This document shows, one piece after another, positions 27,781-36,172 of a DNA stretch of 64,000 nucleotides. The notes below the pieces were generated by a model, which saw only the letters and a list, made by a program, of their open reading frames with translations, did no database searches and was not told the origin of the DNA. This DNA is from Lonepinella sp042468235 (GTDB taxonomy: Bacteria; Pseudomonadota; Gammaproteobacteria; Enterobacterales; Pasteurellaceae). The translations under genes and the position numbers were made by a program. Each line of letters opens with the position of its first letter. Position 1 is the first letter of the stretch. The stretch is from positions 310,001 to 374,000 of the forward strand of contig NZ_CP170386.1 of the NCBI RefSeq assembly GCF_042468235.1, read 5' to 3'.

Positions 27781-27892
27781 TCCCCGTACTAGCGTACGGG
27801 GTTACGCATGGTGTCGCTACGCCGTAGCTTAATAGATCGAAGAGAGATACCGAGCATCATTACTTACTTACCCTGCACGAGAATGCAGGATA
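27781..27892 (-). repeat. Three-hairpin dispersed repeat, copy A (reverse orientation)
   Basis: An element of about 110 bp whose reverse complement aligns end to end with the copy at 31608-31713. It contains three hairpins: CCCCGTAC/GTACGGGG (27782-27801), GCTAC/GTAGC (27816-27828) and CCTGCA/TGCAGG (27872-27889). Shared unpaired blocks are ATGATGCTC and TAACCCCGTACG. It fills the gap between glnE and the upstream small gene on the same strand. No coding potential is visible. Confidence 0.8.
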
Positions 27893-27895
27893 ACG

Positions 27896-28213
27896 CTAAT
27901 TTACATTTTCTTCTGCCGGTTTATGTAATTTGCTTAATTTCGCTAACCCTTGATCACAACTTTTAATTTGGGTTGCTATTTCCATTTCTAAAATTTGTTT
28001 TTTGCTTTGGTTGAGCTTATTTTGAATTTTGTTTAGCTGGGTGTGGGTGCCGGGTTGGCGTTGGGCTTCAGTAAACAATTTTTCGGTTTCTTGAAAAAGT
28101 TTTTCGCATTGTTCTGGTATTTTATTTGTATCAGCAGCGGAAACGGAAAAACTAGACATTAATGCGACCGCAAGCGTTAAGCATAGCTTAGTCAATGTTG
28201 TTATTTTAGTCAT
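27896..28213 (-). CDS. Small secreted protein of unknown function
   Basis: A 105-residue protein with a signal peptide (MTKITTLTKLCLTLAVALMSSFSVSAA) and a hydrophilic, lysine/glutamine-rich helical mature part with two cysteines (CEKLF, CDQGL) that could form a disulfide in the periplasm. The ATG at 28213 has an AAGGAC ribosome site; an upstream ATG at 28237 has none. It resembles the small Pasteurellaceae-only periplasmic proteins filed as DUF5339, but I hold that loosely. A repeat element follows it directly. Confidence 0.65.
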   Translation of the reverse strand: MTKITTLTKLCLTLAVALMSSFSVSAADTNKIPEQCEKLFQETEKLFTEAQRQPGTHTQLNKIQNKLNQSKKQILEMEIATQIKSCDQGLAKLSKLHKPAEENVN

Positions 28214-28237
28214 GCTATGGATTGTCCTTTGATTCAT

Positions 28238-28720
28238 TAAGTCAGAATAGTGTAAATTGAGTACACAAATCCCAAAAATTTCAGTGAAAATATCAGAGAT
28301 TTAGTGAAAAGTCTATCTTTTTTCAGCAAAAATCCATTTATTTTTTTATCCTTTTATTTTGTACATTACAAGTAACTTATTTAAATGTTGTATTTTTGTT
28401 AAAATCAGTTTTGTCTTGCGATAGATCAAACACAGCTTACTAAATAAATCTGCATTTTTTTTGATTTAGATCTAAAAATGTGATCTACATAACATTTTTT
28501 CTGTTTTTTATCCGCATAAAAAGTAGTAGAATATGCCCGATCTTGAATTATCTCAATAATCTTTCGTTCATTAAATGAGTAAAGATTGTTAAATAATTTG
28601 TATAAAAGGTTGCTTTTAATGTAAAACATGGGTTGAGCATTAAGAGAAAAATCGGGGTGATTACGTTTTTTGAACAGTAATCGAATATAATCTTGTAGCA
28701 TATTTACAAGGAGTTGTGAG
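28238..28720 (+). promoter_or_regulatory. cydABX upstream region with FNR-like sites
   Basis: A 483-bp very AT-rich gap. Two sites approach the FNR palindrome TTGAT-N4-ATCAA: TTGCGATAGATCAA at 28416-28429 and TTGATTTAGATCTA at 28461-28474. A TAGAAT box at 28527-28532 could be a -10 element. Oxygen-dependent control of cydAB by FNR/ArcA is established in enterics; here it is an inference from these sites. I see no gene in the gap. Confidence 0.4.
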
Positions 28721-30283
28721 ATGTTAGACATTGTTGAACTATCTCGTTTGCAGTTTGCGTTAACTGCGTTATATCACTTCTTGTTTGTTCCTTTAACATT
28801 AGGGCTTTCCTTTATTCTTGTCATTATGGAAACGACTTATGTAGTAACAGGCAAAGAAGTTTATAAAGATATGACTAAATTCTGGGGTAAGTTATTCGCC
28901 ATTAACTTTGCTCTTGGGGTAACTACTGGTATCACCATGGAATTCCAATTTGGTACTAACTGGTCATATTATTCTCATTATGTGGGTGACATCTTCGGTG
29001 CTCCTTTAGCTATCGAGGCATTATTAGCCTTTTTCTTAGAGTCAACCTTTGTAGGTTTATTTCTATTTGGTTGGGATCGTTTATCTAAAAAACAACACTT
29101 AATTGCTACTTATTGCGTAGCCTTTGGTTCAAACCTTTCTGCAATGTGGATTTTGGTGGCAAATGGTTGGATGCAATTTCCTACAGGATCAGAATTTAAT
29201 TTTGAAACCATGCGAATGGAAATGACGAGCTTTTTAGATTTATGGTTAAACCCAGCGGCACAAAATAAATTATTACACACATTATCTGCAGGTTATGTAG
29301 CTGGTGCGATGTTTGTATTATCAATTAGTGCATTCTATATCTTAAAAGGTCGTGATCTTGCCTTTGCTAAACGTTCTTTCGCTATTGCTGCCACCTTTGG
29401 TTTGATTTCAACTGCAGGTGTTATTATCATGGGTGATGAATCGGGCTATGAAGTGGGTCAAACTCAACCAGTTAAATTAGCAGCAATGGAGGCAGATTGG
29501 GAAACCCAACCAGCACCGGCATCTTGGCATTTATTTGCAATCCCAAATCAAGCTGAACGTAAAAATGATGTTGAAATCTCAATTCCTTTTATGGGTGGTA
29601 TGATTGCAACACGTTCACTTGATGGTACTTATCCTGGTTTGAGAGAGTTAGAAGCTCGCAATATTGAACGTGTGCGTAAAGGTATTGTGGCTTATGGTTT
29701 ACTTGAAGAATTACGTGCTCAGAAAAAAGCAGGTCAAGTTGACGAGGCGACTAAAGCGCAATTCCTCGAGGTGCGTGAAGACTTAGGTTATGGTTTATTA
29801 TTAAAACGCTATACCGATAAAGTGGTTGACGCTACTGAAAGTCAAATTAGAGCCGCTGCTCAAGATACTATTCCTAATGTTGCACCAGTATTTTGGTCAT
29901 TCCGTGTGATGGCTGGTGTCGCTGGTTTAATTGCCTTATTGATTTTTGGTGCTTTTATGCAAAGTTTACGCAACAAAGTTCAACAAAGTCCATGGTTGCT
30001 TAAAGGTATCTTGTGGGGATTACCATTACCTTGGATTGGCATTGAATGTGGTTGGTTCTTAGCTGAATACGGACGTCAACCTTGGGCGATCCAAGATGTA
30101 TTACCTGTTGGTGTGGCAAATTCTTCATTAACCACGGGCGATCTTTGGTTCTCCATTGGCTTACTCTGTGCCTTATATACAATATTCTTAGTAGCAGAAA
30201 TGTATTTAATGTTTAAATATGGTCGTCTTGGACCAAGTGCATTAAAAACAGGTCGCTATTATTTTGAGCAATCAACTAAATAA
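28721..30283 (+). CDS. cydA: Cytochrome bd-I ubiquinol oxidase subunit I
   Basis: Inner-membrane subunit carrying haems b558, b595 and d of the high-affinity terminal oxidase. The 520-residue protein begins MLDIVELSRLQFALTALYHFLFVPLTLG with the haem-ligand histidine, has the long periplasmic quinol loop (residues about 255-335) and the conserved EYGRQPWAIQDVLPVG. Length matches the long-Q-loop enterobacterial form. AAGGAG precedes the ATG. Confidence 0.97.
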   Translation: MLDIVELSRLQFALTALYHFLFVPLTLGLSFILVIMETTYVVTGKEVYKDMTKFWGKLFAINFALGVTTGITMEFQFGTNWSYYSHYVGDIFGAPLAIEALLAFFLESTFVGLFLFGWDRLSKKQHLIATYCVAFGSNLSAMWILVANGWMQFPTGSEFNFETMRMEMTSFLDLWLNPAAQNKLLHTLSAGYVAGAMFVLSISAFYILKGRDLAFAKRSFAIAATFGLISTAGVIIMGDESGYEVGQTQPVKLAAMEADWETQPAPASWHLFAIPNQAERKNDVEISIPFMGGMIATRSLDGTYPGLRELEARNIERVRKGIVAYGLLEELRAQKKAGQVDEATKAQFLEVREDLGYGLLLKRYTDKVVDATESQIRAAAQDTIPNVAPVFWSFRVMAGVAGLIALLIFGAFMQSLRNKVQQSPWLLKGILWGLPLPWIGIECGWFLAEYGRQPWAIQDVLPVGVANSSLTTGDLWFSIGLLCALYTIFLVAEMYLMFKYGRLGPSALKTGRYYFEQSTK

Positions 30284-30297
30284 GTAGGAGTTAGACG

Positions 30298-31434
30298 ATG
30301 ATTGATTATGAAATTCTACGCTTTATTTGGTGGATTCTAGTTCTTGTCTTGTTAATCGGTTTCTGTGTAACAGACGGTTTTGATATGGGCGTATTAACTT
30401 TATTACCTTTTGCAGGTAAGAAAGAAGTTGAAAAACGTGTCATGCTTAACACCATTGCTCCACACTGGGACGGTAACCAAGTATGGCTATTAACTGCTGG
30501 CGGTGCAATGTTTGCCGCATGGCCTATTGTTTATGCGGTATCTTTCTCTGGTTTTTATATTGCCATGATCTTAGTGTTAGCCGCATTATTTTTCCGTCCA
30601 GTAGGTTTGGAATATCGTGCTAAAATTGAGGACGCAACTTGGCGTAAAGCATGGGATATTGGTTTGTTCATTGGTGGCTTTGTGCCGTCATTAGTATTCG
30701 GTGTCGCATTTGGTAACTTATTACAAGGTGTACCATTTGAATTCAACGATATTATGCAAATCAAATATACAGGTGGATTCTTTGAGTTATTAAATCCGTT
30801 TGGGTTACTTTGTGGTTTAATTAGCTTATCTATGTTAACCACACAAGGTGCGACATGGTTACAAATGAAAACGACTGCAGAATTACGTAATCGTGCCAGA
30901 ACTATTTCACAAGTAGGCGCATTTGCAACCTTAGTAACATTCGTTCTTGCCGGTGTATGGTTATTATTTAAAGATGGCTTTGTAGTTACTAGCATTGTTG
31001 ATCATAACGCTGTATCTTCACCACTAGGTAAAACAGTAACACTTGAAACGGGTGCATGGTTCAAAAATTATAACAATATTCCGTTATTATATATTTTCCC
31101 TGTCTTAGCAGTGATCGGTGCGTTATTAAATATCGCAGCATCTAAAGCTAACCGTTCAGGTTTTGCATTCTTCTTCTCATCATTAACCATGTTGGGTATT
31201 ATTGTAACCTGTGGCGTATCAATGTTCCCATTTGTGATGCCATCAATTACACACCCTGATATGAGTTTATTAATGTGGGATGCGACTTCAAGTCAATTAA
31301 CTTTACAAATAATGTTGTTCTGTGCATTAGTATTTGTCGTGATTGCCTTGTCTTATACAATTTGGTCATACTACAAAATGTTTGGTCGAATCGATGCTAA
31401 ATACATCGAAGAAAACAAAACGACAGCATACTAA
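30298..31434 (+). CDS. cydB: Cytochrome bd-I ubiquinol oxidase subunit II
   Basis: A 378-residue inner-membrane partner of CydA with about nine membrane segments. The N-terminus MIDYEILRFIWWILVLVLLIGFCVTDGFDMG and the blocks APHWDGNQVWLLTAGGAMFAAWP and GVSMFPFVMPS are family hallmarks. It starts 14 nt after cydA behind a TAGGAG ribosome site. Confidence 0.97.
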   Translation: MIDYEILRFIWWILVLVLLIGFCVTDGFDMGVLTLLPFAGKKEVEKRVMLNTIAPHWDGNQVWLLTAGGAMFAAWPIVYAVSFSGFYIAMILVLAALFFRPVGLEYRAKIEDATWRKAWDIGLFIGGFVPSLVFGVAFGNLLQGVPFEFNDIMQIKYTGGFFELLNPFGLLCGLISLSMLTTQGATWLQMKTTAELRNRARTISQVGAFATLVTFVLAGVWLLFKDGFVVTSIVDHNAVSSPLGKTVTLETGAWFKNYNNIPLLYIFPVLAVIGALLNIAASKANRSGFAFFFSSLTMLGIIVTCGVSMFPFVMPSITHPDMSLLMWDATSSQLTLQIMLFCALVFVVIALSYTIWSYYKMFGRIDAKYIEENKTTAY

Positions 31435-31448
31435 GAAGGAGAATTACT

Positions 31449-31547
31449 ATGGTATATGTAGCTTGGGTAGTTGGTGTTTTATTCGCTGTTTGGCTGAGTG
31501 TCAAAGTGGTGACAAAACTTGAAAATAAAGGTTCATTTGGTGAATAA
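31449..31547 (+). CDS. cydX: Cytochrome bd-I small subunit CydX
   Basis: A 32-residue single-span protein (MVYVAWVVGVLFAVWLSVKV, then a short polar tail ending NKGSFGE) directly behind cydB with an AAGGAG ribosome site. CydX (YbgT) stabilises the haem b595/d site of cytochrome bd. Length, sequence pattern and position all fit. Confidence 0.95.
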   Translation: MVYVAWVVGVLFAVWLSVKVVTKLENKGSFGE

Positions 31548-31566
31548 CCAATGTAACTAGGATAAA

Positions 31567-31605
31567 TAAAAACGCTGAATAAATTTGTTATTCGGCGTTT
31601 TTGTT
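31567..31605 (+). terminator. Intrinsic terminator of cydABX
   Basis: AACGCTGAATAA pairs with TTATTCGGCGTT (one wobble) around a five-base loop, flanked by an A run and TTTTTG. It lies 20 nt after cydX. Confidence 0.85.
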
Positions 31606-31607
31606 TG

Positions 31608-31713
31608 CCCTGCACTGACGTACAGGGCTACGATTGTGATGATGCTCCGCATCTTATCTAGCATTAGCCACGGAGTGGCGTGATTATGCTTAACCCCGTA
31701 CGTTAGTGCGGGA
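31608..31713 (+). repeat. Three-hairpin dispersed repeat, copy B (forward orientation)
   Basis: About 105 bp between the cydABX terminator and the 3' end of cmoA. Hairpins: CCCTG/CAGGG outer arm (31608-31627), GCCAC/GTGGC (31667-31679) and CCCGTAC/GTGCGGG (31695-31712). Relative to the reverse complement of copy A the middle stem has changed from GCTAC/GTAGC to GCCAC/GTGGC, a paired substitution that keeps pairing. Confidence 0.8.
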
Positions 31714-31714
31714 G

Positions 31715-32440
31715 TCACTTCACCGCTACCATCGATCCAAAATTAAAGCATTGAAACCACACTTCAACATAGGAAAATCCGATATTTTTTAGCCGCACTT
31801 TATGCGTATTTATACTGTCTGGACGCATGACATTTTCAAGTGCGGTACGTTTTTGGCTGACTTCCAGTTCACTGTAGCCGTTGGCTCGTTTAAATTGATG
31901 GTGTAGATCGATCAGTAAATCGTCAATTTTCTTGTCTTCAAAACGGAATTTTTCCGATAGCACTAATACGCCGTTTGGATTTAAGCCTTGATAAATTTTT
32001 TCTAACAAGATTTGGCGATCTTCTGGGGGTAAAAATTGCAAAGTGAAATTTAAAATCACCATAGACGCATTTTCAATTTTTACATGGCGAATATCATCGC
32101 ATAAAATTTCTACGGGTACATCACTATGATACGCATTAATATGCTGACGACAACGTTCCACCATTGGTTGTGAATTATCGACACCGATAATTTTGACATT
32201 CGGTTGTTGGATATTCCGCCGAGCAGAAAGGGTAGCGGCACCACGTGAACAACCGAGATCGTAAACATGGCTATTAGCGGTGACAAAACGATTTGCCAAC
32301 ATGCCGATTGCCGTGATGATATTGGAATAACCTGGCACGGAGCGTTGAATCATATCAGGAAACACTTCCGCTACGTTTTCATCAAAGGTAAAATCGCCCA
32401 GTTTTTCAATAGGGGTCGAAAAAATCGTATCTTTATTCAT
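31715..32440 (-). CDS. cmoA: tRNA (cmo5U34) carboxy-SAM synthase CmoA
   Basis: Makes carboxy-S-adenosylmethionine from SAM and prephenate, used by CmoB for wobble uridine modification. The ATG at 32440 (MNKDTIFSTPIEKLGDFTF) gives 241 residues, colinear with E. coli CmoA (AEVFPDMIQRSVPGYSNI, VYDLGCSRGAATLS, NFTLQFLPP, HHQFKRANGYSELE). A TTG seven codons upstream is possible but not conserved. No cmoB is seen nearby. Confidence 0.94.
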   Translation of the reverse strand: MNKDTIFSTPIEKLGDFTFDENVAEVFPDMIQRSVPGYSNIITAIGMLANRFVTANSHVYDLGCSRGAATLSARRNIQQPNVKIIGVDNSQPMVERCRQHINAYHSDVPVEILCDDIRHVKIENASMVILNFTLQFLPPEDRQILLEKIYQGLNPNGVLVLSEKFRFEDKKIDDLLIDLHHQFKRANGYSELEVSQKRTALENVMRPDSINTHKVRLKNIGFSYVEVWFQCFNFGSMVAVK

Positions 32441-32510
32441 ATAGTTGCTACGTTTAACCAAAAAAGTGCGGTTATTTTAGAAGAAGTTTTACCCTACTAC
32501 AAATAAATTG

Positions 32511-33026
32511 TTATTTTTTTAGCAGATGTGCCATGGCATTTTCTTCTTGTTTAATGCGTATCGCTAAAATAATAAGATAAATTGGTAAACCGATAAGGGC
32601 AGTAACAGATGCCTGACAAAATAAAGCTAATCCGACTAATTCTGGAATAATATTTAAGAAATAATTTGGGTGGCGGATATATTTGAACAAAAATGACCTA
32701 TTGATTTTATGATTTGGCAGAATATAGATTTTAACCGTCCAAATCTCTTTTAATTCGTAAATGATGTAAAACAACATTGCAATGGCAACGATAAGGATCG
32801 TTAAGCCGATGAGTGAAATAGTATTGAATACTATATGGCGGTAATTTGCTTCTATAATTGCCGAAGCATAATACAGAATATGAGCAACAGAAAGCAAGCT
32901 AGAGTTGGCTTTGCCATACTGAATGGCACCTTGAGCAATCAATGCTTTTTCATTACGAATGGAAATGGATAGGCTATAAAAACGAATAGCCAGAATAATT
33001 GTAAATATAATATTGATAAATAACAT
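32511..33026 (-). CDS. Isoprenylcysteine carboxyl methyltransferase-like membrane protein
   Basis: A 171-residue protein with about four membrane segments and the methyltransferase signature region FKYIRHPNYFLNIIPELVGLAL near the C-terminus, followed by a charged KQEENAMAHL. The fold is that of the ICMT/PEMT class of membrane methyltransferases, but bacterial members are mostly uncharacterised and no substrate can be named. The ATG at 33026 has AAAGGA at good spacing; the frame remains open upstream to a TTG. Convergence with no operon partner. Confidence 0.75.
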   Translation of the reverse strand: MLFINIIFTIILAIRFYSLSISIRNEKALIAQGAIQYGKANSSLLSVAHILYYASAIIEANYRHIVFNTISLIGLTILIVAIAMLFYIIYELKEIWTVKIYILPNHKINRSFLFKYIRHPNYFLNIIPELVGLALFCQASVTALIGLPIYLIILAIRIKQEENAMAHLLKK

Positions 33027-33248
33027 GACAATCCTTTGACTTGAGTTAAATCCATAAAATAAGGTTGCAAAATATAACAAAAATGAATATGCAATGCACT
33101 AATTTTTGATCTAAGGTTATAAAAATTAATCGGTTAATGCTTAAATCTTATTGTGTTATTAGATTTAAATAATCTTTTTCTCCGCAGGCATTTTCCGCTA
33201 TAATTGACGCAATTTTTTCTCATACTTTACAGAACAAAGGATTTTAAC

Positions 33249-35015
33249 ATGATGCGAACTCATTATTGCGGTGCGTTAAACCGTGAAAATATCGGACAGC
33301 AAGTAACATTAAGCGGTTGGGTGAATAAACGCCGTGATTTAGGTGGATTGATTTTTATTGATATGCGTGATGTGAAAGGCATTGTGCAAGTGTGTTTTGA
33401 CCCGAAATATCCGCAAGCCTTAGAGCAAGCCGCCAGTCTGCGTAACGAATTTTGTATTCAAATCAAAGGCGAAGTGATTGCTCGCCCTGATAATCAAATT
33501 AACAAAAATATGGTAACGGGCGAAGTAGAAATTTTGGCTCACGAACTGTCTATTTACAACGCATCTGACGTATTGCCGTTAGACTTCAACCAAAATAACA
33601 CCGAAGAACAACGCTTAAAATACCGTTATTTAGATTTACGCCGTCCTGAAATGGCGGAACGCTTGAAAACCCGTGCCAAAATAACCAGCTTTGTTCGCCG
33701 TTTTATGGACGAACAGGGTTTCTTAGATATTGAAACCCCAATGCTGACCAAAGCGACACCAGAAGGGGCTAGGGATTATCTCGTGCCGAGCCGTGTGCAT
33801 AAAGGCAAATTCTATGCCTTGCCACAATCACCGCAATTATTCAAACAGTTACTGATGATGTCAGGTTTCGATCGTTATTATCAAATCGTCAAATGTTTCC
33901 GTGATGAAGATTTGCGTGCAGATCGCCAACCTGAATTTACCCAAATTGATGTGGAAACCAGCTTTTTAACTGCCCCTGAAGTACGTGCGATTATGGAAAA
34001 ATTAATCCACGGTTTATGGCTCAACACTATCAATGTGGATTTAGGCAAATTCCCTGTAATGACGTGGCAGGAAGCGATGGAGCGTTTCGGTTCAGACAAA
34101 CCTGATTTACGTAACCCGTTAGAAATGGTGACGATTTCTGACCTTGTGCGTGAAGTGGAATTTAGCGTATTCAAAACTCCAGCCAATGACAAAGGCGGAA
34201 GAGTAGCCGCTATTCGTGTACCAAACGGTTCAACCATCACGCGTAAACAAATTGACGAATACACCCAATTTGTCGGCATTTATGGTGCGAAAGGCTTGGC
34301 GTGGTTAAAAGTCAATGATGTGAACGCAGGACTAGACGGCGTGCAAAGCCCGATTGCGAAATTCTTATCCGAAGACGTGTTAAAAGCCATTTTAGAGCGT
34401 GTAAAAGCCGAAACAGGCGATATTATTTTCTTCGGTGCCGACAAATGGCAAACCACCACCGACGCATTGGGTGCGTTACGCTTAAAACTCGGTCGTGATC
34501 TCGGCTTAACTCGCCTAAACGAATGGCAGCCACTATGGGTGATTGATTTCCCAATGTTTGAACGTGACGATGAAGGCAATCTTGCCGCAATGCACCACCC
34601 ATTCACATCACCAAAAGATTTCAGCCCAGAAAAGCTTGAAGCGGATCCAACCAGTGCGGTGGCGAATGCTTACGATATGGTGATCAACGGCTACGAAGTG
34701 GGCGGTGGTTCGGTGCGGATTTTCGACCCGAAAATGCAACAAACCGTGTTCCGTATTTTAGGCATTAACGAACAAGATCAACGTGAAAAATTTGGTTTCT
34801 TATTAGATGCGTTAAAATTCGGTACACCGCCACACGCTGGCTTGGCGTTTGGTTTAGACCGTTTAACGATGTTGTTGACGGGTACAGAAAATATCCGTGA
34901 TGTGATTGCGTTCCCTAAAACTACGGCAGCAGCGTGCTTGATGACGGATGCTCCAAGTTTTGCGAATCCGCAAGCGTTGGCGGAATTGGCGGTAGCAGTG
35001 GTGAAAGCGGAGTAG
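33249..35015 (+). CDS. aspS: Aspartyl-tRNA synthetase
   Basis: Class II synthetase charging tRNA-Asp. From the ATG at 33249 (AAGGA seven bases upstream) the protein has 588 residues, matching the bacterial form with an N-terminal OB-fold anticodon domain (GWVNKRRDLGGLIFIDMRD), motif 2 region CFRDEDLRADRQPEFTQ, the GAD insertion and motif 3 GLAFGLDRLTMLL. The upstream in-frame codons are not conserved. A strong terminator follows. Confidence 0.97.
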   Translation: MMRTHYCGALNRENIGQQVTLSGWVNKRRDLGGLIFIDMRDVKGIVQVCFDPKYPQALEQAASLRNEFCIQIKGEVIARPDNQINKNMVTGEVEILAHELSIYNASDVLPLDFNQNNTEEQRLKYRYLDLRRPEMAERLKTRAKITSFVRRFMDEQGFLDIETPMLTKATPEGARDYLVPSRVHKGKFYALPQSPQLFKQLLMMSGFDRYYQIVKCFRDEDLRADRQPEFTQIDVETSFLTAPEVRAIMEKLIHGLWLNTINVDLGKFPVMTWQEAMERFGSDKPDLRNPLEMVTISDLVREVEFSVFKTPANDKGGRVAAIRVPNGSTITRKQIDEYTQFVGIYGAKGLAWLKVNDVNAGLDGVQSPIAKFLSEDVLKAILERVKAETGDIIFFGADKWQTTTDALGALRLKLGRDLGLTRLNEWQPLWVIDFPMFERDDEGNLAAMHHPFTSPKDFSPEKLEADPTSAVANAYDMVINGYEVGGGSVRIFDPKMQQTVFRILGINEQDQREKFGFLLDALKFGTPPHAGLAFGLDRLTMLLTGTENIRDVIAFPKTTAAACLMTDAPSFANPQALAELAVAVVKAE

Positions 35016-35028
35016 ATTTCAATTAAAG

Positions 35029-35060
35029 CAATCCCACAAATATAGTGGGATTGTTTTTGG
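35029..35060 (+). terminator. Intrinsic terminator of aspS
   Basis: CAATCCCAC and GTGGGATTG form a perfect 9-bp stem with a seven-base loop, followed by TTTTTGG; 13 nt after the aspS stop. Confidence 0.85.
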
Positions 35061-35082
35061 GTACAGAGTTATAGGTAAGAAT

Positions 35083-35439
35083 ATGCCAACATTTAATTTA
35101 AATTCTGATGATTTACAACCAGTTATAGATATTTTGGATGAAGCACTGCTCAACCGTCCAGAACCTATTGGTATTCCACATTACGATATTGATAGTGCAA
35201 TTGCGAGTGCAAGAGAATATTCAGATGCGATTGATGAGCTTTCTGATCCCGATATTCAATTGGATGCTTGGGATTTACAGCATTTGGCTCAAAGTATGGC
35301 AAATGGTTATAAAGAATTTTGGGAATCTCCATTTCCTATTGGGTTAGAAACTACTCAAACTACAAATAAATCTAATAAATCATCATGTTGTGGGTGGATT
35401 TTAGCGGCTGGTTTGTTTGGTTATTGGTTGGGTAATTAA
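35083..35439 (+). CDS. Hypothetical protein with a hydrophobic C-terminal tail
   Basis: A 118-residue protein I do not recognise. The first 85 residues are acidic and predicted helical (many D/E, few K/R); a polar linker (TTQTTNKSNKSS) then leads to a Cys-Cys pair and a short hydrophobic end CCGWILAAGLFGYWLGN that could be a tail anchor. It sits between aspS and nudB, overlapping neither confirmed start, and is followed by nudB 7 nt later, so the two may be cotranscribed. The start has no strong ribosome site (GGTAAGA). Codon use is normal for the window. Confidence 0.6.
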   Translation: MPTFNLNSDDLQPVIDILDEALLNRPEPIGIPHYDIDSAIASAREYSDAIDELSDPDIQLDAWDLQHLAQSMANGYKEFWESPFPIGLETTQTTNKSNKSSCCGWILAAGLFGYWLGN

Positions 35440-35446
35440 TTTTTTT

Positions 35447-35884
35447 ATGCCATACAAAAATCCTATTTCCGTTTTGGTGGTACTCTATGCACAAAATACA
35501 GGTGACGTCTTAATGCTCCAACGCCAAGATGACCCCGATTTTTGGCAATCGGTAACAGGATCTTTAGCAGAGAACGAAACGCCCAAACAAACGGCAATTC
35601 GGGAAGTATTAGAAGAAACAGGTATTGACATTAAAGCGGAAAATTTAGCACTTTTTGACTGCAACGAATGGATAACATTTGAAATTTTCCCGCATTTTCG
35701 GTATAAATATGCCCCGAATGTAACCCATTGCAAAGAGCATTGGTTTTTGTTGGCTCTGCCAGATGAGCGAGTTCCCCAATTAACGGAACATCTTGCCTAT
35801 CAATGGCTCAGTCCAAAACAAGCCGCTGGATTAACCAAATCACCCAATAATCGGCAGGCAATAGAAAAATATTTAATCAAGTAA
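35447..35884 (+). CDS. nudB: Dihydroneopterin triphosphate diphosphatase NudB
   Basis: Nudix hydrolase that removes pyrophosphate from dihydroneopterin triphosphate in folate synthesis. From the ATG at 35447 (MPYKNPISVLVVLY) it has 145 residues. The Nudix box is complete: G-x5-E-x7-REVLEETGI at about residues 38-60. The next gene is yebC, the order known from H. influenzae and E. coli (aspS-nudB-yebC-ruvC). Confidence 0.92.
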   Translation: MPYKNPISVLVVLYAQNTGDVLMLQRQDDPDFWQSVTGSLAENETPKQTAIREVLEETGIDIKAENLALFDCNEWITFEIFPHFRYKYAPNVTHCKEHWFLLALPDERVPQLTEHLAYQWLSPKQAAGLTKSPNNRQAIEKYLIK

Positions 35885-35907
35885 ATATAAACAAAGCTAT
35901 CCCCGAA

Positions 35908-35926
35908 CATATCCCAATGGGATATG
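35908..35926. repeat. 19-bp perfect palindrome
   Basis: CATATCCCAATGGGATATG has 9-bp perfect arms around a single central base, 24 bp after nudB. It could form a small cruciform or serve as a dimer-binding site. Nothing else identifies it. Confidence 0.5.
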
Positions 35927-35945
35927 CAGGGTACTTTAACGAATA

Positions 35946-35987
35946 AAAAGTGCGGTCAAAAAATCTCAAATTTTACACCGCACTTTT
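35946..35987 (+). terminator. Terminator built from an inverted uptake-sequence pair (after nudB)
   Basis: AAAAGTGCGGT and ACCGCACTTTT, the Hin-type DNA uptake word in both orientations, face each other across 20 bases, giving an 11-bp stem that ends in T residues. Such inverted pairs commonly act as terminators in this family. Confidence 0.75.
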
Positions 35988-36012
35988 ACAACGCAAAGAA
36001 AGTTTTTCCCTT

Positions 36013-36125
36013 CTTTGCCGCCTAAAAATCCATTAATTTGTAGGGAAATGGCGTCTGTTTGAGCGAAGCGAGTTCAGCCATTTCCCGTTAAACAAATTAA
36101 TGGATTTTTAGGAAACAAGGCAAAG
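36013..36125. repeat. Large inverted repeat upstream of yebC
   Basis: The outer arms CTTTGCC...CCTAAAAATCCATTAATTTG (36013-36040) and their complement (36092-36125) match almost perfectly apart from a 4-5 base bulge; inside, GGGAAATGGC (36043-36052) pairs with GCCATTTCCC (36077-36086), leaving a 24-base tip. In total about 38 pairs over 113 bp. No coding frame is conserved. It resembles an intergenic palindromic element or the fused ends of a small inverted-repeat transposon. Confidence 0.75.
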
Positions 36126-36142
36126 CAGGGTCGCCTTTTTTG

Positions 36143-36172
36143 GTTACTTTTTTGGCGAAGCAAAAAAGTAAC
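36143..36172. repeat. Perfect 12-bp hairpin with a decayed second copy
   Basis: GTTACTTTTTTG and CAAAAAAGTAAC form a perfect 12-bp stem around GCGAAG. A degenerate partial copy (TTGGCGAAGAAAAAAGTAAT, 36180-36199) follows. It lies about 75 bp upstream of yebC. Similar GGCGAAG-centred hairpins are common between genes in this family, as far as I recall. Confidence 0.65.

Noticed and set aside
28426..28731. A 101-codon - strand frame covering the cydA upstream region
   Set aside because: Overlaps the cydA start, has no ribosome site or recognisable domain, and the region is AT-rich promoter DNA.
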